Below, in pieces: positions 15,301 through 27,900 of a stretch of DNA of 64,000 nt; within the stretch, counting starts at the first letter, position 1, and the number at the start of each line of letters is the position of its first letter. The DNA lies in the NCBI GenBank assembly GCA_023238725.1, contig CM041533.1, positions 22,472,176-22,536,175 of the forward strand, in the 5' to 3' direction. The notes beneath the pieces are model-generated. The model was given only the letters and a program-made list of their open reading frames with translations, was not told where the DNA came from and searched no databases. The position numbers were made by a program, and so were the translations under genes. This DNA is from Scortum barcoo (Eukaryota > Chordata > Actinopteri > Centrarchiformes > Terapontidae).

Positions 15301-18300
15301 GACACTAAACTAAAACTCACGTACACTGTGACAGGGGAACTCACCATACATGTACTGTATGTAAGAGCATATAAATCCCATTATCTCAATACAAATGAGC
15401 TCAAAACAATCAATTAACATGAGTCATTTTGGATCCTTTAGCTGACTAGATACAGATCATGATAAGTAGGACATGAAATTTAAATAGTCTGACAGGTGAC
15501 AACTGTACAGATTTCGCCATGATATGAGTACAACACTGTAGAGTCTGTTGATTTAGTTTTGCTGTGAATTTACTTAACCTCGTTTTTCAAGTATTCATCC
15601 CAAAATTTGCTGACTCTCTCCTGCTGTCATCCATTTCCTCCTCAGCTTCTCCATGCCCTCTGCCCCCCCCACACACACCCCTCAGTTGTCTCCTGTCACT
15701 CTGAAGGTGAGAGGTGCTGACGAGAGGAGCACATGTGAGGGGGGCGAAGAGGACGGACGAGGGGGGAAGGAGAGCTTATTTTAGAACCCAGGAATGATTG
15801 GCTTGTTGTTTCTGAGTGACAAGGGACGGGACCCCCTGCTTAGTGCATCCGTACCCCACACACACACCACACACACACATAAACACTGATGCCAAACGCA
15901 GACAGAAATATGCACATTTACACACAATGCTGGCTAAATCTCTTTCAGCCTTGACACGTAGCTTTTCTAGGAGTTCTTATTCAGGGAGGACACATAAAAT
16001 GAGTTTAAAGGTGCTGAACGCCTCACACACACACACACACACACAGAAACACACACACTTATATATTCACACAGACACACTCCTGAATGGTGTCAGTGGT
16101 CTAGTGATTCTCAGCTGAGGTGGGGACATTAACACTTGTGTACGACCAGGTGCCGACGTGACAGATCTGTCACGCTAGATCCTCCTGGAGGAGGAGGACA
16201 AGAGGGGAGGACTGAAGGGGGGGCGAGGTTGAGTGCAGTGTGTGTGTGTGTGTGTGTATGTGTGTGCGTGTGTGTGTGTTCAAGATTTATAAGGTTAAAG
16301 CAAGCAAGCCCATTTATTAGTAGCTCAGGACTTTTTTGTGGGAAGCAACCAAAGGAGGACCGAACATGATTCAGAGATAAAATTAGCTTGAAAGACAATG
16401 AAGGCAAAGGGAGGATCTTCATAAATGTGCATTTTTATGGTAGAGATTTCATCACATTTCTTGTGAAAGTTATGTAGAGGTAGACACTTTGACATAAAAG
16501 TCACAAGAGACAACACAGTCGGTAGGGTCCATCCTCTGGAGACAAGGACAAGACACCACATTTCATGCCAACCAAGCAGAAACATGTTGTATCTCGCATA
16601 CAAAGTTGTCACTTTAGCCATTTTAAAAGATGGCGATACTACAGGAAATCAAATACAGTGAAATGCAACAAAAGCTAAAAATCATCCTAGGGTGACCGTG
16701 AATATCCACACAAAAACAGATTAGGTCTTGATGTAGATCAAAATTGTTGGACAGACAGACAGAACAGCAACCAATCTCGAAACAACAAAAATACATTAAA
16801 ACAGGCATGCCGACTCCAACCTTTTCACATGAGAAAAATGCATTTTGCGGGATATGTAATGATATAAAATATTACATTTAATAAGTATAAAAAGACAAAT
16901 TGTTTATTTTTCAACTATCCATAAAATGTTTACTCTGAATGCTTTTTCCTGCATTTAGGAAAGGGATATATTGCAAAATCCCCTCGTGTCAACTTACTTT
17001 GGTAAGTTGGTTACAGTTAGAGAAACATCACTGACATGGTAAAAGGTAGGCGACAAAAAACATTTAGAGAATGATCTTGATCATGGTAGTAAAAAAGTCA
17101 GCACTGAGTGGGGCCTCGAACGTTAAAGTCTCTACTAAATGAATATTAAACTCAGTGTTGTCAGTAGACTTCGATTGGTAAAGAAAATGAGCTTCAAAAT
17201 GAGGTTCAAATTGGCCTACATTTTGCATTTCCCTGGACAGTATGAAAATGATATATATGATGTAGAATATTAAGACAATACTGATGAAAATAATACCTGA
17301 GAAGAGTTGTCAGTGCCTTAGCTATACTATCTGGAATTTTTATGTGTCATCGCAAGAAATTTCACAGTAACACGAATCACGATGTTTAATGTATCATCTC
17401 AACTTGTAATATCTATTATTATCTAAGGCAGACTACTCTGATTTACTGTAAACATCAGCCGCACATAAATACACACCTTGCAATGTTGCCAAAGCATCTC
17501 ATCATGACACTGAATATCCCCAAAGCTGAGAGCCATCTCTCTTCGTTTTAGAGTGTGTTTGCATGTGTGGGTGTGTATTCATGCCAGCTCGGACGCACTG
17601 ATATAGACGTACATGACACAAGTGAAGCATGAATCAGAGAGGGCAAACAGAAGAGAATAATCTGCATCTCTTTGAGCTTGCAGATTGACGACATAAAACA
17701 CAATGGCGGTCAACCAGTCATTAGCAGCACAATGTTTTTACTAATCTATCTGCGCCTGCACTCTCACACACCCACGTGCTTTGCCGGCTTGCATTGCCAA
17801 ATAATGAAGTCTTACATTTTCCACTTGTTGCTCGCTGCTGAATGCTACAAAGAACTACAAGCATTTCTGACCTTTCCACTCACACTGTTTACACAAACAG
17901 ATACAGTTTGGCACACAAACTCAGCTAACCAAACCAACTCGAGTACAGCCCTCTTTAAAATCATCAAACTGCACAGAGGGGACTTCTTGAGTCAGTGGAG
18001 AAAGATAATAGTGTTGTCACATGATAACAAATTGTATTAAATTAGTGAGGATAATGAGCAATAAGCAATGAAAGCATAAGACAGCATGGTGAGTTGGGAA
18101 AGCTATTCACTGGTATTGAATTAAAATGTTTCCCATGATGGCCTCTGGCATCCTCACACACAGTCTTGGTGAAAGTGGAATAAACCTATTTACCATTTCT
18201 TTCCTCTAACCCTGCTGCCTTTCTTCCCTCGGGGGAATTGGCTACCCCGAGCACTCAACACAGAAGTTAGCATTTGCATGGACGGCAGTTATGTGGTTTT

Positions 18301-21300
18301 AGCGTCCTGTGTGATTGAAGCGTGCATTAACATACGGGCCGACGACGTGACCACGTGGTTCGGTGCACTCAGACGGGAGCTGTGGCCTGCTGTACGTGAC
18401 CATGCATATGAACTGGGGAGTCCACAGGTGAGGTCATGTTGGGCAGTGACAAGAAAGTTCCCTGGAGCAGAATAAGGTTTGGCAAATAAACTTTGAACTG
18501 TCAAGAAGCAAAAAAAAAGTCTGTTTGTATCTGATGAGCAGCATATTAGAATTATAAATTTCAGTTTAGATGAATTTATCTGGAAATAAAAGCCACAAGT
18601 TTCTTGAAAACAAAAGGACACTCAAAGAGGAGTTTTGCAATAAAATATTGTTTGTGTCGATGCTCGAGTCAGCTGGATTTCAGTGAAAGATGTCAGAATT
18701 CATTTCAGGGGTCACTTCGAGCCTGCACATTGCAGCGTTTCTCAATTTAAGGAGCCAAAGCTTTATGGAGGAAAGAGGACAGGGCTGAATTTTAGCGCTG
18801 CTGCCCCTGCTGAAGTGCTTCCAGGAAGTGCACCTGTGCTCTGAGGAGCGTCAGTCGGTGACAAGCGGCGGGTGGGTGTGCTGATGGTGTTGTAGGCTCA
18901 GCTCGGATACGCCTGCGTGACCTGTTAATGGCCCAGCAGGTATTTGATGACAGTTGCAAGAATCTGAGGCTCAGGGTGTCCTTTACAGCCGTTAAATTTT
19001 TGTCATCAAATCTCCCCCCACAAAGCTGATTTATGCTCCGCTCCTCAGGGAAAGTTTCTTAGTACCCCCCTGGTAGACACCCCATGAACTCTGATATATG
19101 AGGGAGGCGCTGAGAAATAATTACGACACAATATTTTCCTGTAATCTTTCCATATCAACAAAAAGGACACGAGCGCCTCCAACGACTCCCTCTACAGTCC
19201 TGCAAAGACACACAGAAGCACACACACACTCATGGGAAAACACATGTACGCTTCGTTGTTAGCACATAACACTTTGTGCTCATGTGAGATACTGAGAAGT
19301 TCTGACAGACTGAGTGTCGAGCCAAAATGAAACGATAGGCTGCGAGATGTCTTGTAAACGCCCATCAGTTCTTTAAACATCTGATCTGCGGCCGCGTCCC
19401 TTACGAGCCCTCTGACCAACACACAACCAAATGCAGGACAGTTATTCACAGCTGCCTTAGGCCGACAGTTTTAAGGGCTGAGGATCTTTGGGGATCTTAA
19501 ATTAACACTTGACCTGTGTACCTGCTAATGAGTGGCACCAAAGAAAGAACTGAAAACACCCAAAGCAGAATGTACAAATGGTATGTTAATGCTAAATGAT
19601 TTCTAACACTTTAAAGTGCGAAACAGAGCCAGTGTGACATCAAACTGAATGGTTTTCTCATTAAAAGACAAGTCCTGGAGCTTCAAAATAATGGAACAGC
19701 TTCTATAAGACACTATGACGCCACCCACCGTGAGTTTTCTGGGAAACTATCTATAGAGAGACAAAATTTAACAAAAACACCCAGATTCTTCTCTAGAGAC
19801 AAGAAAACTTAATTCAAATTTATAGTGAGATTGGGAATAATGCAAAGTTCAGCCCTGGAAAACAAACTTGTTCAATCAATTTTCTTTTAAAGTAATATCT
19901 TACAAAGTCCCTAAAGGGACATGTTGGAAAAAATAGAACCTTACCATTCTCGTGGGCACGGATAAACTCTGGAGCGCACCAGAAATATTCCTGTGCTCAT
20001 GAGAAAGTTTCACATGCTCATACTGAAAGTGAAAATTTACATTTTACCTTCAGAGTATGCAATGAGTTAACGGAGGGATCATTTACCTAAATGATTAAAT
20101 GATTTTACATCAATAAGAGGTACAAAAAAAACCTAAAAGATGGACAGAGTTGGTCAGCATGTTCAGTTAACTTTTCCTTAACTTTCCCCTTAATTGTCGA
20201 ATGGAAACTGTGAATCAGAAGCTACGAAGCTAAGCTCTCGAAACTGAAACCAGCCTACATGAAAGAGTATCTCGTGAGCATGAGAAAGTTTCACGTGCTC
20301 ATGAGAAAGTTACCGGTGATGCACACAAGAAGAAGTTCTTTTTTTTTTGTCCCGTTAGGGGCTCCATAATATCTTCATACATGTAATATGTCTTTTTCAG
20401 CAGCCATTAACAAGCTCTATCTCCACAACAGGCTCTCATCCCAAGTAACGTGGATGTACATAGATGCTGGATGTGTCTGCTCATCACGGTTTACCTACAA
20501 TGCCAACAATCAGTGCCACATATAGGAAGCAGTGTGTCGCAGACAGTGAGGGCGTGGAGGTTGTGTCCCGCTACAGCCCTGCAATTAATGTTCATCTTTT
20601 TACTACCTGTCACCACAATCTCTCGCTAACTTAAACCAAACGTTTTAGACAGGCTAGACGGGAAGTCTAGACTGGAACTTTGGCTCTTTATTCAGATCTG
20701 GAAGCCCTTAATTCAAATCAAATTCATTGGAGGGTAATATTTCAAACAGCCAATCCATGAGTCCGTAGATTCAGCAAACCATCTGCATGTGTGCAGAAGT
20801 GTCACATGATGGTCATCAATTCAAGTCTTTTTTTTAATTGATTTTTCCCCTTTGAAGCCCACTGTAAACCTCACACGCACACTCGTGTAATTGTGGGATT
20901 AAACCCTCTTGCACACAGTTAGCAGTTAACATTTTTGCTGCAGTTTAGCAAAAGCGTACCCCTGAAATCAGCAAATAATCTCTCTCCAGTAAAGTGCATG
21001 TTCACAACATCACAAAATGTGCATGCAAAGACACACTGATCAGCAGTGTGCTTGGTTACTGATCCACCGCAGACGCTGCTGGAGGTGACTGACGGGGTCA
21101 TGCCTGCGTGTGCGTGTTTGTATGCGTATATCCTCTGTGTGTGTTTGCTTCCATGTAACGAAAATAGTGACCCCTCCTGGGCCCCCAGCTCTGACACGCT
21201 GCTACTAATAGGGAAGGTGCATGTGAGTGTCCGTACGCATGTGTGTGTGTGGACGTAGCCCTTTGCCTGACCGTGGCCCTGTCCGGGTCTTAGCGTGCTC

Positions 21301-24300
21301 ATTTATAGCCGAGCAGCCCATCAATCTTAATAGAGGGGAGAAGTGCAAAGAGCCGATGAAATGCCAGACATGATCACTATTCACTCGATGGGGGCGAGGA
21401 AGCGAGAGGAGTAGGAGGCGGAGGAGGAGGGAAAGATGAGAGGGGAGATAGAGGAGGCAGGGTGAGAGGGAGCACGGAGGGAGTGAAAGTGAGGAGGGAG
21501 GGAGCGGGGAAGAAGAATGGGGTGAGAAAGAGAGAGGTCGCAAGTTGTTTACCCTCGCAGGTGATAATAATGATCTCTCTTTTCTGTGACCTTCTGTGAT
21601 CTTTTCTGCCTGTGTCTCTCTCACACACACACTTTCATATATGCCAACTTTTAGCTTTTTTTTGTTTATTAAAGTGGTTTTTAAAAGTTTGGAACAATCT
21701 GGTGGAAAGATTGTTAGACGAGCACATAGTGTGTCGGCGGCAGTGCTGGATGGGTCACATGCCGGGCGTTAGATCGTACTGTGCTCTGTGCACTGAGACC
21801 TGGCCTAGAATGGGTTGTGTGTGTGTGCGTGTGTGTGTGGGGGCACGAGGTCTGCTGAGGTGGGGAATGGAGAGAGGATATTTGGCAATGTGCTGCAAGA
21901 CTGTGCTGACACAGGAGCAAACCACGTCTTCATCCAACAACAGATCTGTCGTCCTCCTGGAGCCGACTCAGTTTGTCAGTATTTGCAGATCGGCCATGTT
22001 CACCTGCTAACATCACGATACAAATAAGGAAATAATACCAGTCAGGCAGAGCTCACAAATAAAATAGCAAGTCTGACTCAGCGCGTATACTTTCTTCTCT
22101 ACTCAAAGTCAGGATAAATACAGCAACAGTACACTTGGAGGAACATTGATGGTTCATGTTGATTTATGTTTACATGTTTCATTTGATACATGCAATTATA
22201 GAAACACTCAAGCCATGAGCAAACAAATATAACTGACAGGATGTAAGATCTTGTCTCTCGTGAAGTTTAATCAGGAGTCATTATTAATTATTTTGTTTGC
22301 ATGAAGTAAGCAGTTTTCCAAAGAGGCGGCCAATTAATGGAAAAAGAAACTAAATGAAAACACATCCTGGACACGCTCACCGTGGGTTTCCTTCAGTTGT
22401 GATGATTATAAAGAGAGGAACGGTACAGGTTGCAGTATATAGCCAACCTGAGATAAGAATACCTGAGAGATGTCTTCTGCAACTTAAAATTCATTTCATA
22501 ATAATAATATTCATTTCATCTTAAATTATACTATTTCTAGATGTATTTAGTATTTAGTAAAGTTTTAAACCCTCCTGCCCATACATACAAAAGTGTTAGA
22601 GAAATAAATATTATTATATCATACATTATTATAATAAAGGCGGGACAGTAACACAAAGAGTAACTTTGGAAGACATACATTTTATTTATCTAACTCAGAC
22701 CACTGATATAACACATTTCTTCCACAGAATGAGGACTGTGGATTTTGCTCCCAATCTCTGAATCGCTTTAGAAATGCTCTCTTCAGAGTAAGCGTGGGCA
22801 GCTACAGTGAGAAAAAAATGTTTAAATGTACATTTGGGCATGTGAGTATTGTTTTAATCTGAAATAAATGTGACCTTGTGTAAAAGATGCTCCTGTCTAA
22901 GAAAGAAGGCAGCACAAGATGCACACGCTCATTTCAGATTTGAGTTGTATCTCTAAATCCCACAGCACTTTCTAGACAAGTTGATTTAAGTACTTTACAA
23001 TATGAAAACAGTGGCATCAGTCATAGTAGTAAAATCATTGGTTTAAATAAATTTCAGTACTTTTATCGGTCTCACTGTACTAGAAACTCTTGCTTTACTG
23101 TGCAACATAAAACAACACTGGCATCGAGAAAAACAAAGACGCCGTTCCAAATTTAATTTTGAATCATAAAATGTTTTATAAATCCAGCAAACGCAGATGA
23201 ATCAACATTTATTTCTATTTGTTTTGACTTGGAATAAAAAAAAAAAAAATTAAAAAAAAGAGGACCTGATTTATCTTATAATTGCATGAGACGTGTTCAC
23301 GTGTTGGTCTGTTCAGCGAGATAAATCAAGCGCACATCAAAGCAGTTCAAATATTTTAGACCCTATTCATGTTTTGTATATTTTGCCTGCGAGTCTGAAA
23401 GCCAGGACCACAGAGGGCAGTGCGGTGAGGTGAACCTGGGAAAGGCTGCAACAGCTGTGAGAAACCATCAGATCTGCCATTCCTCACACTTCAACAGCCA
23501 ACAAGAGAGCGATTTATGACGGCCGGAGAGGGAGAGAAAGGAAGACCGGGGGGGGGGAGGAAGGACAGGGGGAGAAGGAGACATAAACAGAGAGAAAGAG
23601 GGAAAAAGAATGAAATAAACAGAGAGAGGAGCAAAGATGGAGGGGCTGAAAGGAGATGCGATAAAGCAAGCAAAGTGAAAGAAAGAAAGATAAATAGACG
23701 AAGAAAAAAGGACCGAAAAAAGAGAGAACAAGATGGCTGACTGACATGGGTGGTAGAGTTTGGAGCGAGAGAGCAAGACGACAAACTCCCAGAAGAAACC
23801 GTTATAAATATGAGAATAAATAAAACACCGCCTGTTGCATACGGCGTGACACGCAAACTCTAAGACGCAGCTCCAAGGTCGTGCCTTTTGCAGAGAACGA
23901 TCAGACGAGTGGGACAGCTGAGCGAATAGCAGCACAGCGCCGCCGCCAAAAGACGTGGCAGGCGGCCTAATGACAGGCTCAAACGCTTCTATAAAACTAG
24001 GGATGGGTATCGTAAAGATTTTAACGGTACTACTACTCTTACCAATACCGCTTATTAGAGGCTCATGGGGTTTTTTTTTTCCAGGGAATCCTGTGGGTCA
24101 CGGGATTCCTGCGAGATTCCCGTGGGATGGGAGTCGGTTTCGCTGTCGGTCACGTGACTCAGTCGGGACAGGAAAACAAGGTAATTGGAGCGGGCGGGAC
24201 AGGTCTGTTCTTAGATGCAGTTCTAATATGAATAGATGCTATTTTTTTGTATTTTAAACATAATACTAGTCGTTCTGTTGTCTGTTTTTATTCTTTATTA

Positions 24301-24917
24301 TTCCCTCTTCTCTGCTCTGTTGGCTGGTCGGTTTCAGCCACCTGACTAATGACCAATAACGTGTGTGGACTAAACTAAACTATTTCAGATTGAATTTATG
24401 AACGCACCCACTATTTATAGGTAATAAATGTTCCTTTAGCGAGGTCAAAGGTCAGCTAAACTACAGAATGACTCTCCTTCTCCATCTTCACCAGTGCAGG
24501 TGTGGTTGACCGCATGACCTCCAGGTAAGAACAGTCAACTTACATACTGATCCAACCTGCTGCCCAAGAAATGAAAGATATTTCCTTCTACAGCCCTCCC
24601 ATACACACACACACACACACAGATTTCCTCCTGACGCGTTCTCGATTTCTGTCTGCTTGTCTTGTCTGCGGTGGGTTGCCGGTGTGGAAAGCTTCGTTTA
24701 TTTGGTCTTTTAATACAAGCTGACCCCTGTCCCCTGGTGTGGGTGTGTGTGTGAGTGTGTGGACATGAGTGTGTGTGTGTGTGCAGCACAGGTCCAGAGA
24801 GCACTCTCCCATAACAACTACGTCAACGACCCAGAGACAGTGTCGACAGAAGACCGCACCACACAGGGAGAACACACACATTAACGCACACATGCATACG
24901 CACAAGCACACAAATAA

Positions 24918-24957
<40 letters not shown>

Positions 24958-27900
24958 AACATAAAAATACAGCACATAGAAGAATATATATATGTGTGTG
25001 TGTGTGTATGTGTGTTTTGGTCTTGAGGAAATCTTCAGCATGTGTGAGATGGATTCCCGGGGCTCTCGCTCAGCTCTGATTGGCCGGCCGGCTCGCTGTG
25101 TTTGTTTCCGTAGCGACAGAGCTGTCACTGCCTCCTACCACCCAGGTAGACCTGTCAATCACGCTGGATCCGAGCCAACCACACGCAGGCCTCGCTGCAA
25201 CCAATCACAACACGGATCCAGCAACCTGCAAATAATCTGATAGCAACAATAAGCATCAATAATAATCACGATAGTCAGAAATTATAAATGACTGCAAAAT
25301 GAAGTTAAAATGTTTTACCAGAAATAAAAGTACACAGATTCTGCTTCATCTTGGAGGCAACGCTGGTTTGTAATTGGATTTAGAGCAAATGTTCATTTTA
25401 AAAAGATGAAATATTTCAGTGCTAAAATTCAAAACAGCCATTGTTTAATCGCAGCTTGGACTTTGCCTGGAGAAAATTGGCCATATCCAGTTACTTAATC
25501 ACAACCTTCCATTCTGCGTTTCGTCATACCTTAAATCACATCATTACTTCCTCTTATTACCCCTCTTATTTATGACATTACATACTCCGCAGGGTGTGTT
25601 TCCAAACAACCATGATCCCTCTTTGAAAGCTGACTTCACTTTCATTTCTGTCCCTCCTCTTGTCTAAAAATGAAGCATCTCCAAAGCAAAGAGATTTGCT
25701 GTGACAGTAAATATGGGGGTTGTTGATGTGTCAACAGCGAAAGGATTTGAAATAACATTATGAAAGTAAAATCAGAAACAGAAAAAAAGCTAATTTAATC
25801 TGTTTATTGTGTCATTTATAACTTAGTTTTATAAAAACATAAATGCTTGATAAAGACTTGTAGTGTAGTTTTCATCTCAACAAGTTATTCTTACAACATC
25901 AACTATATTTTCTAAAGCTTCAAATCAGTCCTCCTGATTCAGGACAGATTTTTGACAAAAGCAACCCTGACAAAAATAATGAGGAGGGTCATAAAACCTA
26001 AAAATAGAGCCCTTCCTACATTGGAGTTGAGATATATTTGAAGGCGATGAAAAGCAGATGTAACACAATATAGGAGTCGGGTCTTGCCGAGCCGTGTCAC
26101 AGAACCAGGACAGTCACGCCTTCGCAAAAATAGACAAACAAGAGAAGGAAGCAGAGAGAAAGAGAGACACACAGACGAATTATGAAAACCTTTCCAGCTC
26201 TCAAGAGGGGAATTTATATGAGTGTTTGAATTAGTGATAAATGTGCATGTGTGTGTTGGTTTTTGTGAGCTGTCTCATGTATTAACACATGCTCGGGTCA
26301 CAGAGGTAACGATCGCTTTCTCTAAAACGTTATTAACCCACAGTGTTTGACATTTTAGCTTAAAAACAAGAGTCCTAACAGTATTTTAAACCCCCCCGTA
26401 GCAGGCCGTGTTCATGAAACTTTATGAAATAATCTTTATCATTCTGCATGTGGAATATTTTTTATTTGGAGAAGTCGTTGGGAATTATGGAAATGTCTTT
26501 AAACGACCCTCTGGACTTTTTGATGTATGATAATAAACGATGCAAGACATCGACCCAACCACTGGGAGCAATTTGGGATTCACTGTCTTGTTCGGAGACA
26601 CTTTGGACAGAGAGAGTCGGGTGTTTAATCCTCCATGCTGCAAACCTGCTGAGCTACAGACACCCCCAAAATGTGACATCCTTCTACTTGGATGTGGCTA
26701 AGAGGTCTACTTTCAACATAGTATTCATCTGTCTCTCATGCATCTGTCATAATGTGTCTCTGTCTGTGTTGTATGTCAGTGCATCAGCGTGAACGAGTGT
26801 GCCTCTGTGTGTGTATGTGCATATGTGTTTTGTGTTAATCCCCGTCCTTGCTCAGCAGTCACACACGCTGCTGTACACACACACAGCGGTATGTCCCCCG
26901 TGGGCTACAGTAGCTCCCCTCTGTGTGTTTGTGCCCCTGCTCGGCCGCATACAGTGAAGCCTTTTCACTGTAATCACTGATCAATAATAGCGATCAGAGG
27001 CTGATCATCAATACTGTTCCATCTGCTACCATTTGACCTGAGCAAATAAACACACGGGTACGTGGGGACACAACGTGGATGAAAAGTGTCTAAAAAGGCT
27101 CAATACCACTTGTTTAAATGGGTGTTTTCAAGATATAAGCAAAATTGTTCAAAACAGAGTAAATAACACAAAACAGGCACAATCCCACACACACACACAT
27201 ACACACACACAGGTCTACAGTATGAACCCATCATTAATGCGTAGAGCCGGATGTTGCTGTGACCTTTCTCCTTTTAGGCCCGACCCCAGCAGATGACCCT
27301 GGAGAGGGATTAGTCTCTGATACGCCTAATTAACCCCACAGCACACTGCTCAGGCTGGAACGGCAGCTACTCGCCCGCACTACAACGCCCCGTCCCGGCT
27401 TTATTTATACTTTCTTTCCCTCTTTCTTTGCTTTGGTTCAGCGGGAGCCTCCTTCAGTTTTCGACAGTCCTTTCAAATAGAAATTGGATAAGTGCAAATA
27501 TTTCTGAGCTGCTAAAATTTTTGTCCAACAGCTGAGAAATTCATCTTCACACTCCAAACCACCTAACCTTAAAATCTACCTAAAAATCACACCTCATCCA
27601 CATTGACCCATCAACCAATACCACTCTGGCCCGAGCTAACCCCCGTGTAATCCCCGCGAAGCCTAAACAAGTGTATTTTGACTGCGGGGTTAGCAGAAAG
27701 GAAGCAGATTGGATTTCCACAGGAGTTTAAAACCGACAAAAACATCCACATTGAAATCTGCGGAAATAACCCTGGTAACATAACACACACACGCGGACTC
27801 ATGTTGAGGTTAAACTAGCATTACCTCCCCGCTGTCGTACGCCTCCGCCAACCAGTCAGGTAGCAAGTTTACATCCATGTCTGTGCAGATTCATAATATT

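Larger units (their letters stand above)
14172..24000. other. Unassigned sequence between the two cnmd exon copies, part 1
   Basis: No exon of cnmd or any other recognised gene is present. Contents include CA/GT runs (15853-15880, 16028-16046, 16238-16280), a regulatory-looking island at 18255-18480, and a palindrome-containing repeat at 19950-20350. Purine-rich tracts lie at 21388-21540 and 23512-23740. The rest is AT-rich unique-looking DNA. If the scaffold is right, this is intron 3 of cnmd; if the join is wrong, it may belong elsewhere. Confidence 0.6.

Noticed and set aside
17672..18040. A 122-codon open frame
   Set aside because: No domain, no homology that I recognise, AT-rich, and no splice or promoter support.
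24494..24525. A 25-bp exon-like block with CAG before and GTAAGA after (GTGTGGTTGACCGCATGACC...)
   Set aside because: Too short and not matched to any protein or neighbouring exon; AG/GT pairs like this arise by chance.
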